Shown here: positions 32,039-42,819 of the stretch, piece by piece
How positions within the stretch are numbered: the first letter of the stretch is position 1
Layout of the letters: each line of letters starts with the position of its first letter
The notes under the pieces: model-generated
Seen by the model: only the letters and a program-made list of their open reading frames with translations
The model's database searches: none
What the model was told of the DNA's origin: nothing
NCBI GenBank assembly: GCA_028274465.1
Contig: CM051456.1
Coordinates: 43,956,870 to 44,020,869 of the forward strand
Length of the DNA stretch: 64,000 nucleotides
From: Plantago ovata
Taxonomy: Eukaryota > Streptophyta > Magnoliopsida > Lamiales > Plantaginaceae
Reading direction: 5' to 3'
Translations under genes and position numbers: made by a program

Positions 32039-33443
32039 TGATGAACGTATTTTTGACGCGTTCATCTTGTCTTTTTTACCTTCTTTTGCTATCTTTTAGC
32101 CTTGTTTTTTTGTTAGTTTTGTAGAATAGTGTCACGTTTATTGTTTTCTGCATTTTCAGGCACTTAGGTACGAAACGGCGTTTTTGGAGCTAAAAACGAG
32201 CCTTTTTGATGGAAAAGATGGCCCCGTTGAAGTTCCCCAATCTCCGTGGCTTGTTCGTAAGTGTTTGAGCATCAATAAGCATTGAGAAGGATGAGTCCAA
32301 GGCACCCGAGGGCCGTACGAGGGCAAAAAGATTGAGTTGGGAGACAAAAATCTGCCCAGGAGCCAAGCTAAGCGCCTGGAATAGTGAAGCGTTCCGCTTC
32401 ATTTTCCAGGAGCTTTGGCACAGCAGCCAAGCGAAGTGCTTGGAGGGCCCAAGCGCTTCGCTTGCCAAGCGCTCCGCTTGGCCTCTCCAAGCGGTCCGCT
32501 TGGCAGCGGTTACGTTTTCGGATTTTCCTTCTTAGATCTGATCTTCAGTTACTTTTTCGATACTTTGGGAACACTAGCTTCGTTTTGGAGAGCTCCTAAG
32601 CCCCAAAACTCAGAGAAAACTCAGATTACATTGTATTTTAGATTGGATTAAAGGTTTTGGCATATGATTGCATCCATTGTTTCATCTACGGAGAGGTTTT
32701 CATCAATACCCACCGATTAGTGACAGCTTGGTGGTAACATTGTATCATTATCTCTTGTCTAGTAGTTTGATTTGATGTATTCTATTTACAATTCATATGA
32801 TTTGATGTCTATGTTGATGAATATGAGTAGCTAAATCCTTTGTGTTGGTGGTAGAATGTAGAATATGCATGCTATGGGTTATGTTTATGCTTACATGAGA
32901 TTGTGATTCAATCTTGCTGCAAATTCCTTCATATGATTCTTAGTTGCCTATAAAATATATTCGAATTGAGTATAGTGACAAACTCTTGGTCAATGAAAGC
33001 TATAGGATTGTATGTTAGAGATTTGCAGCATGCTAGATAAATGGTGTTAGTGACAAGCACCTCTAAAGTATTGATAGTGGTCTTTTATGATGTGTGTCTT
33101 GAAAGTTACCTAGACGAGTCGCTTAGCAGTCTTGATCGAAGGTTTTACGCACTGAACTTGTGAGCATATTCGTAACCCATGCATGTGTATTTGATTTCTA
33201 CCACCAACCGTTTTCCAAACTTGATTACAACAATCTGATTTCTCGTTGCTTTGTTCTAAAAAAGCAATTCTATAAACTCTTGAACTCGTTGTCTGAAATA
33301 ACTAGCAAAAACCACAAACAAAGCCACGTTAGGTCCCGAGAGAACGACACTCGGGGACAACTTGCCATTGCACTCTAGTTTGTGTAGTGATAAGTGTTCT
33401 TAGGCTATTAAACAAATTTAATTGGTGAAAAACGACATCATCA
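32039..33443 (+). repeat. Family-A 3' LTR of the pol-less element
   Basis: TGATGAACGTATT...CATCATCA, 1405 bp, preceded by the polypurine tract and followed by foreign gag. The hairpin cluster is at 32357-32510, with an arm change TGAAGCGTTCCGCTTCA and CCAAGCGAAGTGCTTGG relative to A1. Confidence 0.95.
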
Positions 33444-34112
33444 GGAGCAAGAGTTTCAAGATAGAATAGACAATTCTTGTCTAGGAGGATTGATGGAGAA
33501 AACATCCCCTAAAGCTTTTGAGGTATTCGAAAGGCTTGGTTGCACCTCTCAACATCGTAATGTTAGACACATGCCACCAAGGAGGCCGATGGAGGCTTGT
33601 GCAACTCATGAGGATAATTTTGATAGGTATGATGACTTTATTCAAGAGATTAGAGAAGCTATGAGGCAAAATGTGGTGATGCCACAATATGAGGTATGTG
33701 GTGTTTCCAAAAATTATGGACATGGAGCTTACATGTGCCGTTCTCCACTAGCTAGAGATGAGAGAAGCACATATTATGGTCCCAATAAAGATCACAACCA
33801 CTTAAGTAATGCGAATGATTTATACGAGAATGCTCCACCAAGGAATGATGCTAATGGGGTGGGGGGTATTGTTGAAGCTAAAGGAGGAAAATCGAGTATA
33901 GTGAAAATTATGCAAGATTTGGTCTATAAGACGGAAAAGTTGGAGGCCGAATATCTAATTTTGACACAAAAAGTGCAAGACCTTGAGGATATATTTCGGA
34001 ACCGTGAGCATGCGACACCTCCAAGCATCGTTGAGAAGGCTATGTCCATCACTGTGGTAACCGACGTTCCTGTTGATATCACTGTTACAAAGGATACGAC
34101 ACATGTTGAGGT
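33444..34112 (+). pseudogene. Athila-type gag, related family, C-terminal part
   Basis: Continues 24951-25481. Reads a stretch parallel to the post-core gag, then VCGVSKNYGHGAYMC, a zinc knuckle whose second Cys is replaced by Ser, then KAMSITVVTDVPVDITV, parallel to KAMAVTVVTDLPVEITV at 28540. Homology ends at about 34112, where S2 sequence begins. The join falls on a GAGGTAA, so the exact border is uncertain by a few bases. Confidence 0.8.
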
Positions 34113-34202
34113 AATATTATTGTTTCTTTACAGACTTATCAAGATGCAAGCCAAAATCTAGCTGAGGCTTCTGCACCAGAAACCACAACTCCTGCTCAGC
34201 AG

Positions 34203-34274
34203 GTAGATGTTAATTTTTGTGAAAATACTAAGTTTAAAAACTTAGTACTTGTGTCTAATACTTTTTTATTTCAG
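34203..34274 (+). other. Candidate 72-bp intron in ORF-X (S2)
   Basis: CAG/GTAGATG donor and a T-rich TTTTTTATTTCAG acceptor. A similar segment ending TTTATTTCAG lies at 51897-51956 in S1. A length divisible by three means it can also be read through. Confidence 0.5.
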
Positions 34275-34370
34275 GATGATCAAAACAAGGAAGCTACTAT
34301 AGTTCCTGAAGAGATGAATGTAGATACAGCACAACCATTTGTGCAACATGAGCTTTTTGAGAATCAACAG

Positions 34371-34445
34371 GTTAATCATGTTACAGTTTTAGACTCTAAA
34401 GCTACATCATCTAAATATCCTATTAATAACAATGCTCCTTATCAG
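34371..34445 (+). other. Candidate 75-bp intron in ORF-X (S2)
   Basis: CAACAG/GTTAATC donor and CTTATCAG/GTTC acceptor. The S1 counterpart 52034-52108 is also 75 bp, with a better acceptor (TTCTTTTTCAG). Confidence 0.45.
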
Positions 34446-36866
34446 GTTCATATGGAGATAAAACAATCAACTCCCACTGATGAAACTCCTCATGTCAACT
34501 CTAAAGCTCTCTATGCAAGCTTCAAGAAGCATACTTTGACCAAAGTCGTGAAATCCTTCACCTCTTGGAAAAGATACAAGTCTATGGACTTTGCTGACCT
34601 GATTCCTCACTTAGGAAATGAGAAAAAAGAGAACTTCATTGCTAAATTTGGAAACCTTCGTCCACTCAGTAATGCCCTTTGAGCATTATACATTTTCTCA
34701 GCAAATGGACAGTGAGCTAATAACTACGGTGAGAGAAACTTTGAAAGAAAAGTTCAAGCAAGCTCCTCCTCATGAACAAGCTGAGATGTTGAAAAACAAT
34801 TTCGTGCCTGCGATTGCTGATCCGCACGTTCTTACTGAGGATGCAGAAGTAACCAGCCCTCCAATGTACAAACACATCCCCTAATCATTTTGACTGATGA
34901 TGAGGGTGATGATGAAGAAAAAGCTGAGGATTCCAGTGGAGAGAAGGATTTAGACTCTTAGAAAGGAGACAAGGACAAAAAGGATGATGATGATGATTCC
35001 CAAGGTCCTACTCCTGGTGCTGGTGGAGTAAAAAATCCCGTTATTTATCAACCTGATCAAGCACATGCTGAAATGCATGTTGCTGAGAAACCACCTCCCA
35101 GCAACCCACAACAAGAGTCCAGTCCTGCTGCTACTACAAATCCAGCAACTGAACAAGTTGCTAAGACTGATGAAGAGAAATACAGAAAGCTGGCTAAAAT
35201 TGCCAAAGGAAAGACAAAGCTTTCTGATGCCGAGACAGTTGCTCTCGATGACAAGGTAACTGAATCAGACCTTGAAGATGAAGAAAGTGATGAAGACTTG
35301 CAAAGAGCCATAACAAATAGTAAACAGATACATGTTGCTGAAACACAACATCTGTCTATTGCTCAGTCTTCATGAGTGAAAAGTCCGCAAGATTCCTCCC
35401 TTCCACCCCCTACTGCTGGTGAAACTTCAGTTACTGAAAGGGTCGAGTCTCAAGAGTTGCCTTCAGCAACCACTCAACTAGAAAGTAAAGTGGTTGAAAA
35501 CCTTGGAGAAAAGGTTGCTGATCTTGACAAGGAAGATGATGCTGAAAACTCATCTAGCCTTTCTGATGATGATGAAGAGACTGGAACTCTCAATGACAAG
35601 ACTGGTGAAATCCAGCACTCAGATTCAAAAGATCACTCTGAGTCATCAGATTCCGAAGATTCCACAGATATGCATGCAATCAAAAGCAAAGAAGATCAAC
35701 TTGCCACTGAAATCAAGGCTCATGCAGTTTCTCCCTCACTCGTACCCTTTCCTAATGTGGACGAGTATACTCCTAGTATTAAGGCACTTATGGAATTCCA
35801 AAATCATTGCATTGCTGAAGATGAGGAGCTTCTTGCTGAAAAGCCTTTGAACATTGAAAAAGGTCCTAGATATCTTGCTGAGACGTACTACTAGTCCCAT
35901 ACTTGCTCAGACAGACATTAGCTATCATCATAAAAGCTATGAGCATGTAGCAAGGAATGCCATGAAGGCTGCTGTCAATGCATTACACAAGGCTCAGCAA
36001 GCTCTTGACCAAAAAGATGCTGAAACAAAAAGAGTTGTTGATGACATTAGAGGCATAAAAGAAGAGTTGTCCCTTTACACCAAGGATCAACAAACTATGG
36101 TTCTTAACTTCAACAGCTTAAAGACTCTTGCTGAAAATTGCAATGAGTTCTTTTCCACTAATTGTTTTCATGCCCAGCAATCCACGGCTAAGGGGGAAGA
36201 AAGACAACAAAAGAAAGGCAAAAAGGATCTGCCTCCCACTGTTCCCACTCCCTTGCTAAAACTACAAGGACCTACTATAGAACCAATTGCTGAAATGCAA
36301 GGTTCAAGATCTCTAAAAAGAAAAGAGACAGAAACTGAAAGAAGCTTAGCAAAGATGAAAACTGCTGCTGATACTTCTAAAACATGTAGGGAAGATGTCA
36401 TTACTTACACAACTGACAAATATGACAATGATGACACTCCTCCCTCAAAAGCTTTGAAGGTCAGGCCAATCTCTGCCAGGACTCAATCTGGCCAATCTAA
36501 ACATTTCTCCTCTGATTCCAAGTCCATAGTAAAGAAGGATGCTGGAAATTCAAGAGAAAAAAGAAGGAAAAGAAGAGAAGAAAAATAGCAACTTGCTAAT
36601 GCTGTTGTTGGCCTAGGTGTTCTGTACACCAAAACAAATAACAAGGAAACCACTCAAAATGTGGTAAGACAACATAAAGGATTTTGGATCCTGAAGCTTG
36701 AAGACCTTCTAGCAAACAAACATTTTCCCACAGCCGTGCTAAAACAGATGGATACCTGGAGCGTGCTGAAAGTTGGGAACAATGAAAGAGTAAGATCTCC
36801 TCTAAATAGCTTTGCTGAAAGAAAATTGTGGTTGGATGCTGAAGTAAAGATTAGAGGAGTGGCTCT

Positions 36867-38269
36867 TGATATCGTTAGAATCAAAATTAATATTTGTTTG
36901 TTTAAATCCAAAGAACACTCAACACTAGTTGTCCCCGAGTTTCATTCTCTCGGGACCTAGCGTGGCTTTCTTAGTTTCTTGCTAGTAATTCGTCAACGAA
37001 TCAGTTTCGAGAAGAGTTTTTGGAAATAAAGTTTGTGACTTTAACACAAATCAGACTAGAAGCAACTTGAATGAGTTTTGTATCAATAAAACAAAGGGTT
37101 GGTGGTAACAACGGGGTCAAACATGAATGAAACACACATATGCTTGTAAGTTCGGTGTGTATAGCCTTCAACAAGTTCTACAATGTAAACCGTCTAGACA
37201 GATTTAAGACACACTTCTTGAAAGGTTCCTATCAATACTTTAGAAGTGGTGTCACTCCACTATTTATCTAGCATGCTGCATACTCGAATCATTTACCATA
37301 GCCTTAGTCGACCAAGAGTTGTCACATACTCATATTCGAAGATATCTTATTGGCAACTATGATAAACATAAGATAATATGCAGCAAGATCGAATCAAAAC
37401 CTCATACAAGCATAGTGAATTTCATATCATGTTTGCACCCACATTGCACCACCAACACAAGAGATTTAGCTACTCATAATCATGCTAAACATACACAATT
37501 CATATGAATAATCCATAGAAAACATAATAATCAAAATACAAGGGATTTGATACAATGTTACCACAAGCTGTCACTCTTGAGTGGAATCGTAAAATCATTC
37601 GGTAGATCAATGTAAAATATATTATAGATGCCAAGTCCACAATTATTATTGAATTACAATGGTTCAGATGTTCAAATCTGAGAATTAGGGCTAGGAAAAG
37701 CTCCCAAAATGTAGAGGAGATGTCTGAAAAGTGAAAAGTGTCCAAAATGTAACTGCAAAATCAGTATTTAATATGCAGAATTTGGCCTGCAGACGACGCT
37801 AGGCGAACCGTCTGGTAGAGCTGGGCGATTCGCCCAGCCAGGCGAACTGCCTGGGTCCTGGGGCGGTTCGCCCTGGTGGAGTCGATTTCTGGGGACTTTC
37901 TGCTCACCCCAGGCGAATCCCTTACAGTCCTCGGCGGTTCCCTTGGGTTTGATGAGCCGCTACGGCTATTTATTCAGTCTCGACCCTTGGGGAAGTCTCC
38001 AAATTCCACGGGAATACATCTTCAGTCACTTATTAAGGGCTCGGGTGCTCACGGGCACGTCCATGGAGGTCAAGGTGCTCAAACGTGATCCAAATGCATC
38101 CAAAATGCTGCGGTTTAAGCTCGATTCCACCATTTCGTACCTAAACACCTGAGAAATGCAAAAGAAACAAAACGTGACACTATTCTACAAAATTACCAAC
38201 AAACTAAGCTTAAAGATAGCAAAAGAAGGTGAAAATGACAAGATGAACGTGTCAAAAATACGTTCATCA
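36867..38269 (-). repeat. Solo family-A LTR (variant) with TSD GCTCT, minus strand
   Basis: Flanked by GCTCT at 36862-36866 and 38270-38274, 1403 bp, TG...CA ends. The backbone follows family A, but the hairpin cassette (37795-37945) has GGGCGAATCGCCC-type cores like family B. ORF-X coding sequence continues on both sides. Confidence 0.95.
37795..37945 (-). repeat. B-type hairpin cassette in an A-type LTR
   Basis: On the plus strand CTGGGCG-ATT-CGCCCAG (37836-37852 region), CCAGGCG-AAC-TGCCTGG and GGGGCGGTTCGCCCTGG, all based on GGCG/CGCC rather than the AAGCG/CGCTT of other A LTRs. Confidence 0.85.
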
Positions 38270-38274
38270 GCTCT

Positions 38275-38690
38275 CAGAAAGAAATTGAATGAGTCTCCAC
38301 AGTACTTAAAACCTCCGGATGTCACAGAGGTTTATGGCCCTACTCTTCAGAAATCAAGGAAGAAACTCCATCTAATCCCTTACAATTACTTCTATCTAAC
38401 TGAGGAAGACATGAATGAAGATCTCCGCTGGCTAAGAAAGATCTACATAGGCAACATACATTCTGATCTACAGCTTGAGCATGCTAGTTTTTGGGGTCTA
38501 TACCTTTGGACTGAATACTACAAGATTGAATGTCCCCATGAAAACTACATCATGGCATGCAGACTCAGCAGAGAAAAATAAATGCAAGTCAGAAAGCTTC
38601 TTGAAGATTATGAAGCTGACTGCTTTGAATTTCCACAAAATTGTTGAAGCCAGTGTGAATGAAATTCTCCAAGAATTTTCTAAGCCATGA
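38275..38690 (+). pseudogene. ORF-X of S2, C-terminal part
   Basis: After the solo LTR the protein goes on: KKLHLIPYNYFYLTEEDMNE followed by DLRWLRKIY, then HASFWGLYLWTEYYKIECPH, then in another frame KLLEDYEADCFEF. The S1 counterpart at 54590-54940 has KKLGLIPYEYFYLTAQDQEE and DLLWLRKIHR. This C-terminal block is the best conserved part of ORF-X between the two copies. Function unknown. Confidence 0.7.
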
Positions 38691-38964
38691 ATTTCAGATA
38701 GCTTAGATAATTTCTTGTGTTCTGAACGTTGATTGTTTTGTTATCTTTACACTTTCTTGTAAACGTACATTGAAAGATAACTATCAGCAATCAATGCTTT
38801 TGTTTACTCTTTACTGTTTCTGATTATGCAATTTGCTCTTGCTTACTGTCTAATTACTTCAAAGTATTATTGCATTATTCTTCTGATTTATTCAACATCA
38901 GAAACCTTATAAAGAGTTGTAAGTAATTTAGCCATGGATTGCTAACATCAAAAAGGGGAAAATT
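38691..38964 (+). other. S2 3' untranslated region and polypurine tract
   Basis: No frame. It ends in AAAAAGGGGAAAATT (38950-38964) before the LTR, and closely follows 54944-55183 of S1. Confidence 0.8.
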
Positions 38965-39333
38965 TGTTAGGAAACTTGTAATTTTGATGAGCAATTAACT
39001 ATGCTAAATTAAGTAAAGTCCAGTAACTAGTACTCTTAAGGTCCATAGGATTTTAGAATTTAAAGGACATTGTAAAAGAGAAATGTTTGTTGAAAGACTT
39101 AGTGTAGGTACTAGTTAGGTTGTTAAGCTTGCTGATGATGTACTTTGTTTGCAAAAACAAACTATTGAAGACCTAGAACCGCTCAGAAAGTTGAAGACAA
39201 GAAGACTGAAGACTAAGAAGATTTCTGAGAAAGGTATCTACAAAGGCGCATGTTATCTCAGAAAGTGAGAAACTCAGCAACCAGTCAGTTTAAGTGAAAA
39301 TCTGTATGACAGAGTAGGTTGTGTAAGAAAATA
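38965..39333 (+). repeat. S2 3' LTR, first 369 bp
   Basis: TGTTAGGAAACTTG as in S1, cut at 39333 by the Angela LTR. It has only one copy of the hairpin unit (TTTGTTT/AAACAAA near 39149-39166), where S1 has four. Confidence 0.85.
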
Positions 39334-40044
39334 TGGTCAGAGTTACCCCTAGGGTACGCATCGGAATTTCAAAAAATTTCTATAATGTAGGTTAATTGAT
39401 CATGCATATAACGTATATAATAAACACATTAATCAGAAGACTTACAATACTCCAAAGCAAGAATAGGTATTGAATCGATATGCTAATCGATGAAGTCTTC
39501 GTAATAGTCCGGTGAATATTCTCTTTCGTCGAAGTCGAAGATATCTGCAATACTTTGATTATCTGCAAGACAATAAAAGTTAGTTTTCAGCTCTTTGAAC
39601 CTCAACCGTGGTATCCACGGATGAACAACTTATCGGAAAGAATGCTAGGATATTCTTTATGTGGCCAAGAAGATGGGGCGGCGATTTTCCTTCGGTGGAG
39701 AGTGGCACGCGCGGCTAGGGTATAGAGGTAGGGGAGAGCTTTTTATTTTCTCTAAGAAAGGTAGAATAATTCTCTAAGAATTCGGCATTCAAAAAGCTCT
39801 CTAATGACCTACTTATATAGTAGTCAATAGAAGCCTAAAGAAGATTCTTTTACACTTCATAAAGGAATAAGAACTCTAATTCTTATTGCACAAGGAAACC
39901 AATTTAAGTCTAGATTCATTCCCAATTAAGTTAGAACTCAATTAGGAAAATCTAACTTAAACCTTGACTTCTAATATGGGAAGGAGTCGAAACTCCCTCC
40001 CATACTACTACTACACGCGGCCGGCCAAGGGGAAGTATGTGGGT
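39334..40044 (-). repeat. Angela-type 3' LTR, distal part
   Basis: Starts TGGTCAGAG on the plus strand (LTR end CTCTGACCA on the minus strand) at the point where S2 LTR homology stops. A minus-strand TATA box CTATATAAG lies at 39812-39820. The B element TSD TGGGT is at 40040-40044. Confidence 0.85.
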
Positions 40045-41356
40045 TGATGAATGTGTATTTTACACTTTCATTTGAGTCTTTTTCACCTATTTTAGCTATC
40101 CCCTATGTTAATTTAGCTATATTTTAGTGCATTTTATTAGAATAGTGTCACGTTTCCCTTTAGTTTTTATTTTACAGGTTTTGGTTGAAAAACGAGGATT
40201 TCAAGGCAATTATATTGAAGTTGACAAGGAATTGGTGTTCCAGAAGCCTATTTGGAGTATCTGAAGGTTTCCGCATGGGATTTGGACTCTAGGGATCGAA
40301 TCTGGAGGTTAGAAGGCCACTAGAAGTCAGAAACCGAGTCCGAAAAGGGGAAGAAATCCAAAAATGCGTCGAAAACGCGGAAATCCCGGATTTTTACTCC
40401 CAGGCGAATCGCCCGGGACGTGGGGCGAATCGCCCCACACCAGGCGAATCGCCCGGTGTGTGGGGCCCTTCGCCCCACACAAATTCGAAGCCTATATATA
40501 GTTACTCAGTTTTTCTCCGAAATTCATACTTTTCCAGACCTATTCTCTCACCTTTCTCTGTAGTTTTAGGTAGGAACTTCCCAGAGTCTGTTCTGGGGGT
40601 TCGTAGCTTAGGAGATACCTTTTCATAGCAGTTTGGAGCTTGTAAGATCGCGATTCTTCGGAGACTGACAACCTTCGGTAACATTGTATCTTACAGTTTT
40701 TCTACTATTTTTATATATCTTTCAACATGTTTTCTTCTATGATTTCTGTTGATTGCATGACAACTATGAGTAGCTAAACTTATCGTTGGTGGTAGTATGT
40801 GAATTCTTAGCGAAGGGTTGATACTCATGCTAATGGCTATATCGCGCATTATACTCCGTGTTATTGCTTTATTTCGTTGATCAGGCGCAACCTATATCTT
40901 CGTATGTTGATTAATTATTATGCACAATTGGACCCTAGTCGACCTATGCATATCTATATCTTCGTAGTGTTGAATAATTACGGAACACAATTGGACAATA
41001 GTGTTTGACCTGTCAGTATCTATATCTTCGTAGTGTTTAATAATTACAACAGGACAATTGATTGATCAAAGATCTCCATGCGAAACCGAGGAATTTACGC
41101 ATGATTATTAACCCGTTATGCTTTGAAGGACCATACTATCACCAATCTCCATTATCTGTTAGAAAAACCTTTGCTATCCCGTCTGCTATCTTTATATTCT
41201 AAATTAGATTTGATAAAGCTAGTTATAGTCCTTAGAGAACGACACTCGAGGTCATTCTACTGGTACACTACGGTTTTCGTTGTAGTTGTGAATTGCCTTT
41301 GGCTAAATAACAAATTTATTTGCTTGTAACTGAGTCTGACGAACTTCGTTGCATCA
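40045..41356 (+). repeat. B 5' LTR
   Basis: TGATGAATGTGTATT...GTTGCATCA, 1312 bp. Hairpin array 40398-40484 and TATA box 40492-40501. Confidence 0.95.
40398..40501 (+). promoter_or_regulatory. Four tandem hairpins followed by TATA box (B 5' LTR)
   Basis: TCCCAGGCGAATCGCCCGGGA (one mismatch), GTGGGGCGAATCGCCCCAC, CACCAGGCGAATCGCCCGGTG (one mismatch) and GTGTGGGGC/GCCCCACAC, then CTATATATAG. The 3' LTR copy keeps perfect pairing where this one has mismatches. Confidence 0.9.
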
Positions 41357-41359
41357 AAT

Positions 41360-41377
41360 TGGCGCCGCTGTCGGGGA
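41360..41377 (+). other. Primer-binding site of B, tRNA-Asp type
   Basis: TGGCGCCGCTGTCGGGGA, two mismatches to the tRNA-Asp complement, three bases after the LTR. Confidence 0.85.
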
Positions 41378-41630
41378 CTATACTCCTTTTTTCTGTTTAA
41401 TTTGTTTATATTTTCAGCATTCAACCCCCAGAACAGCTCTTGGATTGTCTCTCAAAAATTTCACTTTCTTACCCTATTTCTTTCCTCCTATCTTCTTCAG
41501 TAAATTCATCTAATCTGATCTTGGTTACCTTGCGTGTTTGTGCTCTCGGAATTTTTGGTGATATTGTGTTTGATTACGCTAATAGAACTAATTTTTAGTT
41601 TTGAGTTGCTCTTACTACAGAAATACAGAT

Positions 41631-42819
41631 ATGATGTCCATGCGCACTCGCATGACACCCCAATTCTCACAGGTGAGGAGAGGATCTTCCGTATACTTGG
41701 AAGATGAGTTAAGGAGGTATGAGGTGACGGAGTCCATGGTAAGGTACTTACCAAGGTACGAAGATGGAGTAGGGATGGACCCACGGAGTTTCATTCGATC
41801 CTATGAGAAGGAAATAGAAAGAATTCCAGCAGAAGGGTTTACTAAGGACCAATTGTGCAGGAAATTATTTTCTTTTACTCTGGGGTATGAGCCGAGGCGT
41901 TGGATTGCAAGGTTAGAACCAGGATCGCTGAAAACTTGGGGCCAAGTAGTAGAGGAGTTCTTGGCACGGTTCATGCCCTATCATGAGACAATTGCCTTAC
42001 GTGATAGGATCCAATATTTTGAGCAAGGAGAGTATGAGCAGTTTTGTGACGCCTACGAACGTTTTGAGATGTATAAACGTGAGTGCCCCCATCACCGTTT
42101 CGAAGATGGGGAGTTGATTTGGTGCTTCGTTGGTGGACTTCGTGAAGAGGAACGACTTAGAGTGGATCGGTTGAGCGGCGGACTGGGAGAATGTACGATC
42201 GACGAGGCAGAAGAAGTCCTCCGTAAGTACGCCAGAGGTTCAACACAATCCGATGAGGTCATACCAATTCACATCACCGCAAAGTTGAAATTGCACATGC
42301 CGAGCAAGTTGAAGATGACCTTCGTATAGCAAAAGTTGTTGAAGAAGTTGAAGTAACTGAGCATCTTACGGAAGAATTCAGCTTGTTGAATTGTGCTGAA
42401 GTAGAAGAGGTTCAAGAACTTGAAGAGGAGAAAGGATTGGAAGGCGACGCCCCCTGGAGGTGGGGGGCGAGTCGCCCAGCATGGGTGGAGAACCGCCTCC
42501 CATGACCAGTGAGCTGGATGACCCCAGCTTCCCTGTTTCTTTACTCGCAGACATTCGTATCAATCCAAATCCACTTCCTTCCGTTACTACTGAGGTTCTT
42601 AAGTACAAAAAGGTGAATCTACTCCTCCGAGGTGGAAAGCTTGACAAGCAAGATACACAGGAGCCACCACTAAACAAACACCTCGATGAAGTCAAAGTGA
42701 ATGTCCTCCTATTGATGAAGTCCTTATTGGATATGCCTGCAAAGCAAACCAGTCCATTCACCATGGTGAGATCTTTGAAGCTTCCTAGGGCTCTTTGCTA
42801 CATCGGACCAAGAGAATGA
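41631..42819 (+). pseudogene. B gag
   Basis: ATG 41631 (MMSMRTRMTPQ) opens about 230 residues to 42329. Core motifs: LCRKLFSFTLGYEPRRWIARL, GSLKTWGQVVEEFLARFMP, ECPHHRFEDGELIWCF. The TTG-started frame from 41601 is not needed. Near 42285 the frame shifts; homologous acidic coding text (HAEQVEDDLRIAKVVEEVEV) goes on to about 42440, where a hairpin cassette lies in the coding sequence, then a third frame from 42460 to 42819 gives a Pro-rich then Lys/Leu-rich C-terminus. No zinc knuckle and no protease. Confidence 0.85.
42444..42510 (+). repeat. Hairpin cassette inside B gag
   Basis: GGCGACGCCCCC, GGGGGGCGAGTCGCCCAG and GGAGAACCGCCTCCC lie in tandem, with the same GGCG-Nx-CGCC logic as the LTR array. 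It coincides with a frame change and a Pro/Gly-rich protein segment. Confidence 0.75.

Larger units (their letters stand above)
25482..33443 (+). mobile_element. Pol-less family-A element (gag and protease only), 5' LTR truncated
   Basis: It has the last 55 bp of a family-A LTR (25482-25536), a PBS, gag with zinc knuckle, aspartic protease, no RT/RNase H/integrase, a long noncoding region with hairpin clusters and polypurine units, and a complete 3' LTR (32039-33443). A solo B LTR (26486-27798) splits gag. After the protease stop at 29305 there is no pol trace, and the noncoding region rejoins A1-like sequence near 30290. It is therefore a structural deletion derivative that would need A1-type enzymes. 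It lies in the gag of another Athila-type element. Confidence 0.9.
34134..36866 (+). pseudogene. ORF-X of S2, N-terminal and middle part (unrecognised protein)
   Basis: I do not recognise this protein. With about 1000 residues in total it is far longer than a leftover. In order: a Gln-rich start with two candidate introns (34203-34274, 34371-34445); a conserved block LTKVVKSFTSWKRYKSMDF with YTFSQQMDSELI; acidic Ser/Asp/Glu-rich segments; a block LVPFPNVDEYTPSIKALMEF; a coiled-coil-like region (ALHKAQQALDQKDAETKRV); a basic REKRRKRREEK like a nuclear signal; then FWILKLEDLLANKHFPTAVL. No signal peptide or membrane segment is seen, so it does not look like an envelope protein. All blocks occur in the same order in S1. 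Frameshifts near 34660 and 35885 and stops near 34962, 35375 and 36588 break this copy. Confidence 0.7.
34113..39333 (+). mobile_element. S2: 3' part of a SIRE-type Ty1/copia element
   Basis: Holds the post-pol ORF-X (34113-36866 and 38275-38690), 3' untranslated sequence, a polypurine tract AAAAAGGGGAAAATT and the first 369 bp of the 3' LTR (38965-39333), where the Angela element is inserted. ORF-X is split by a solo A LTR. Everything upstream (LTR, gag, pol) is missing: the element starts at a splice-acceptor-like site next to foreign gag. Confidence 0.85.
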
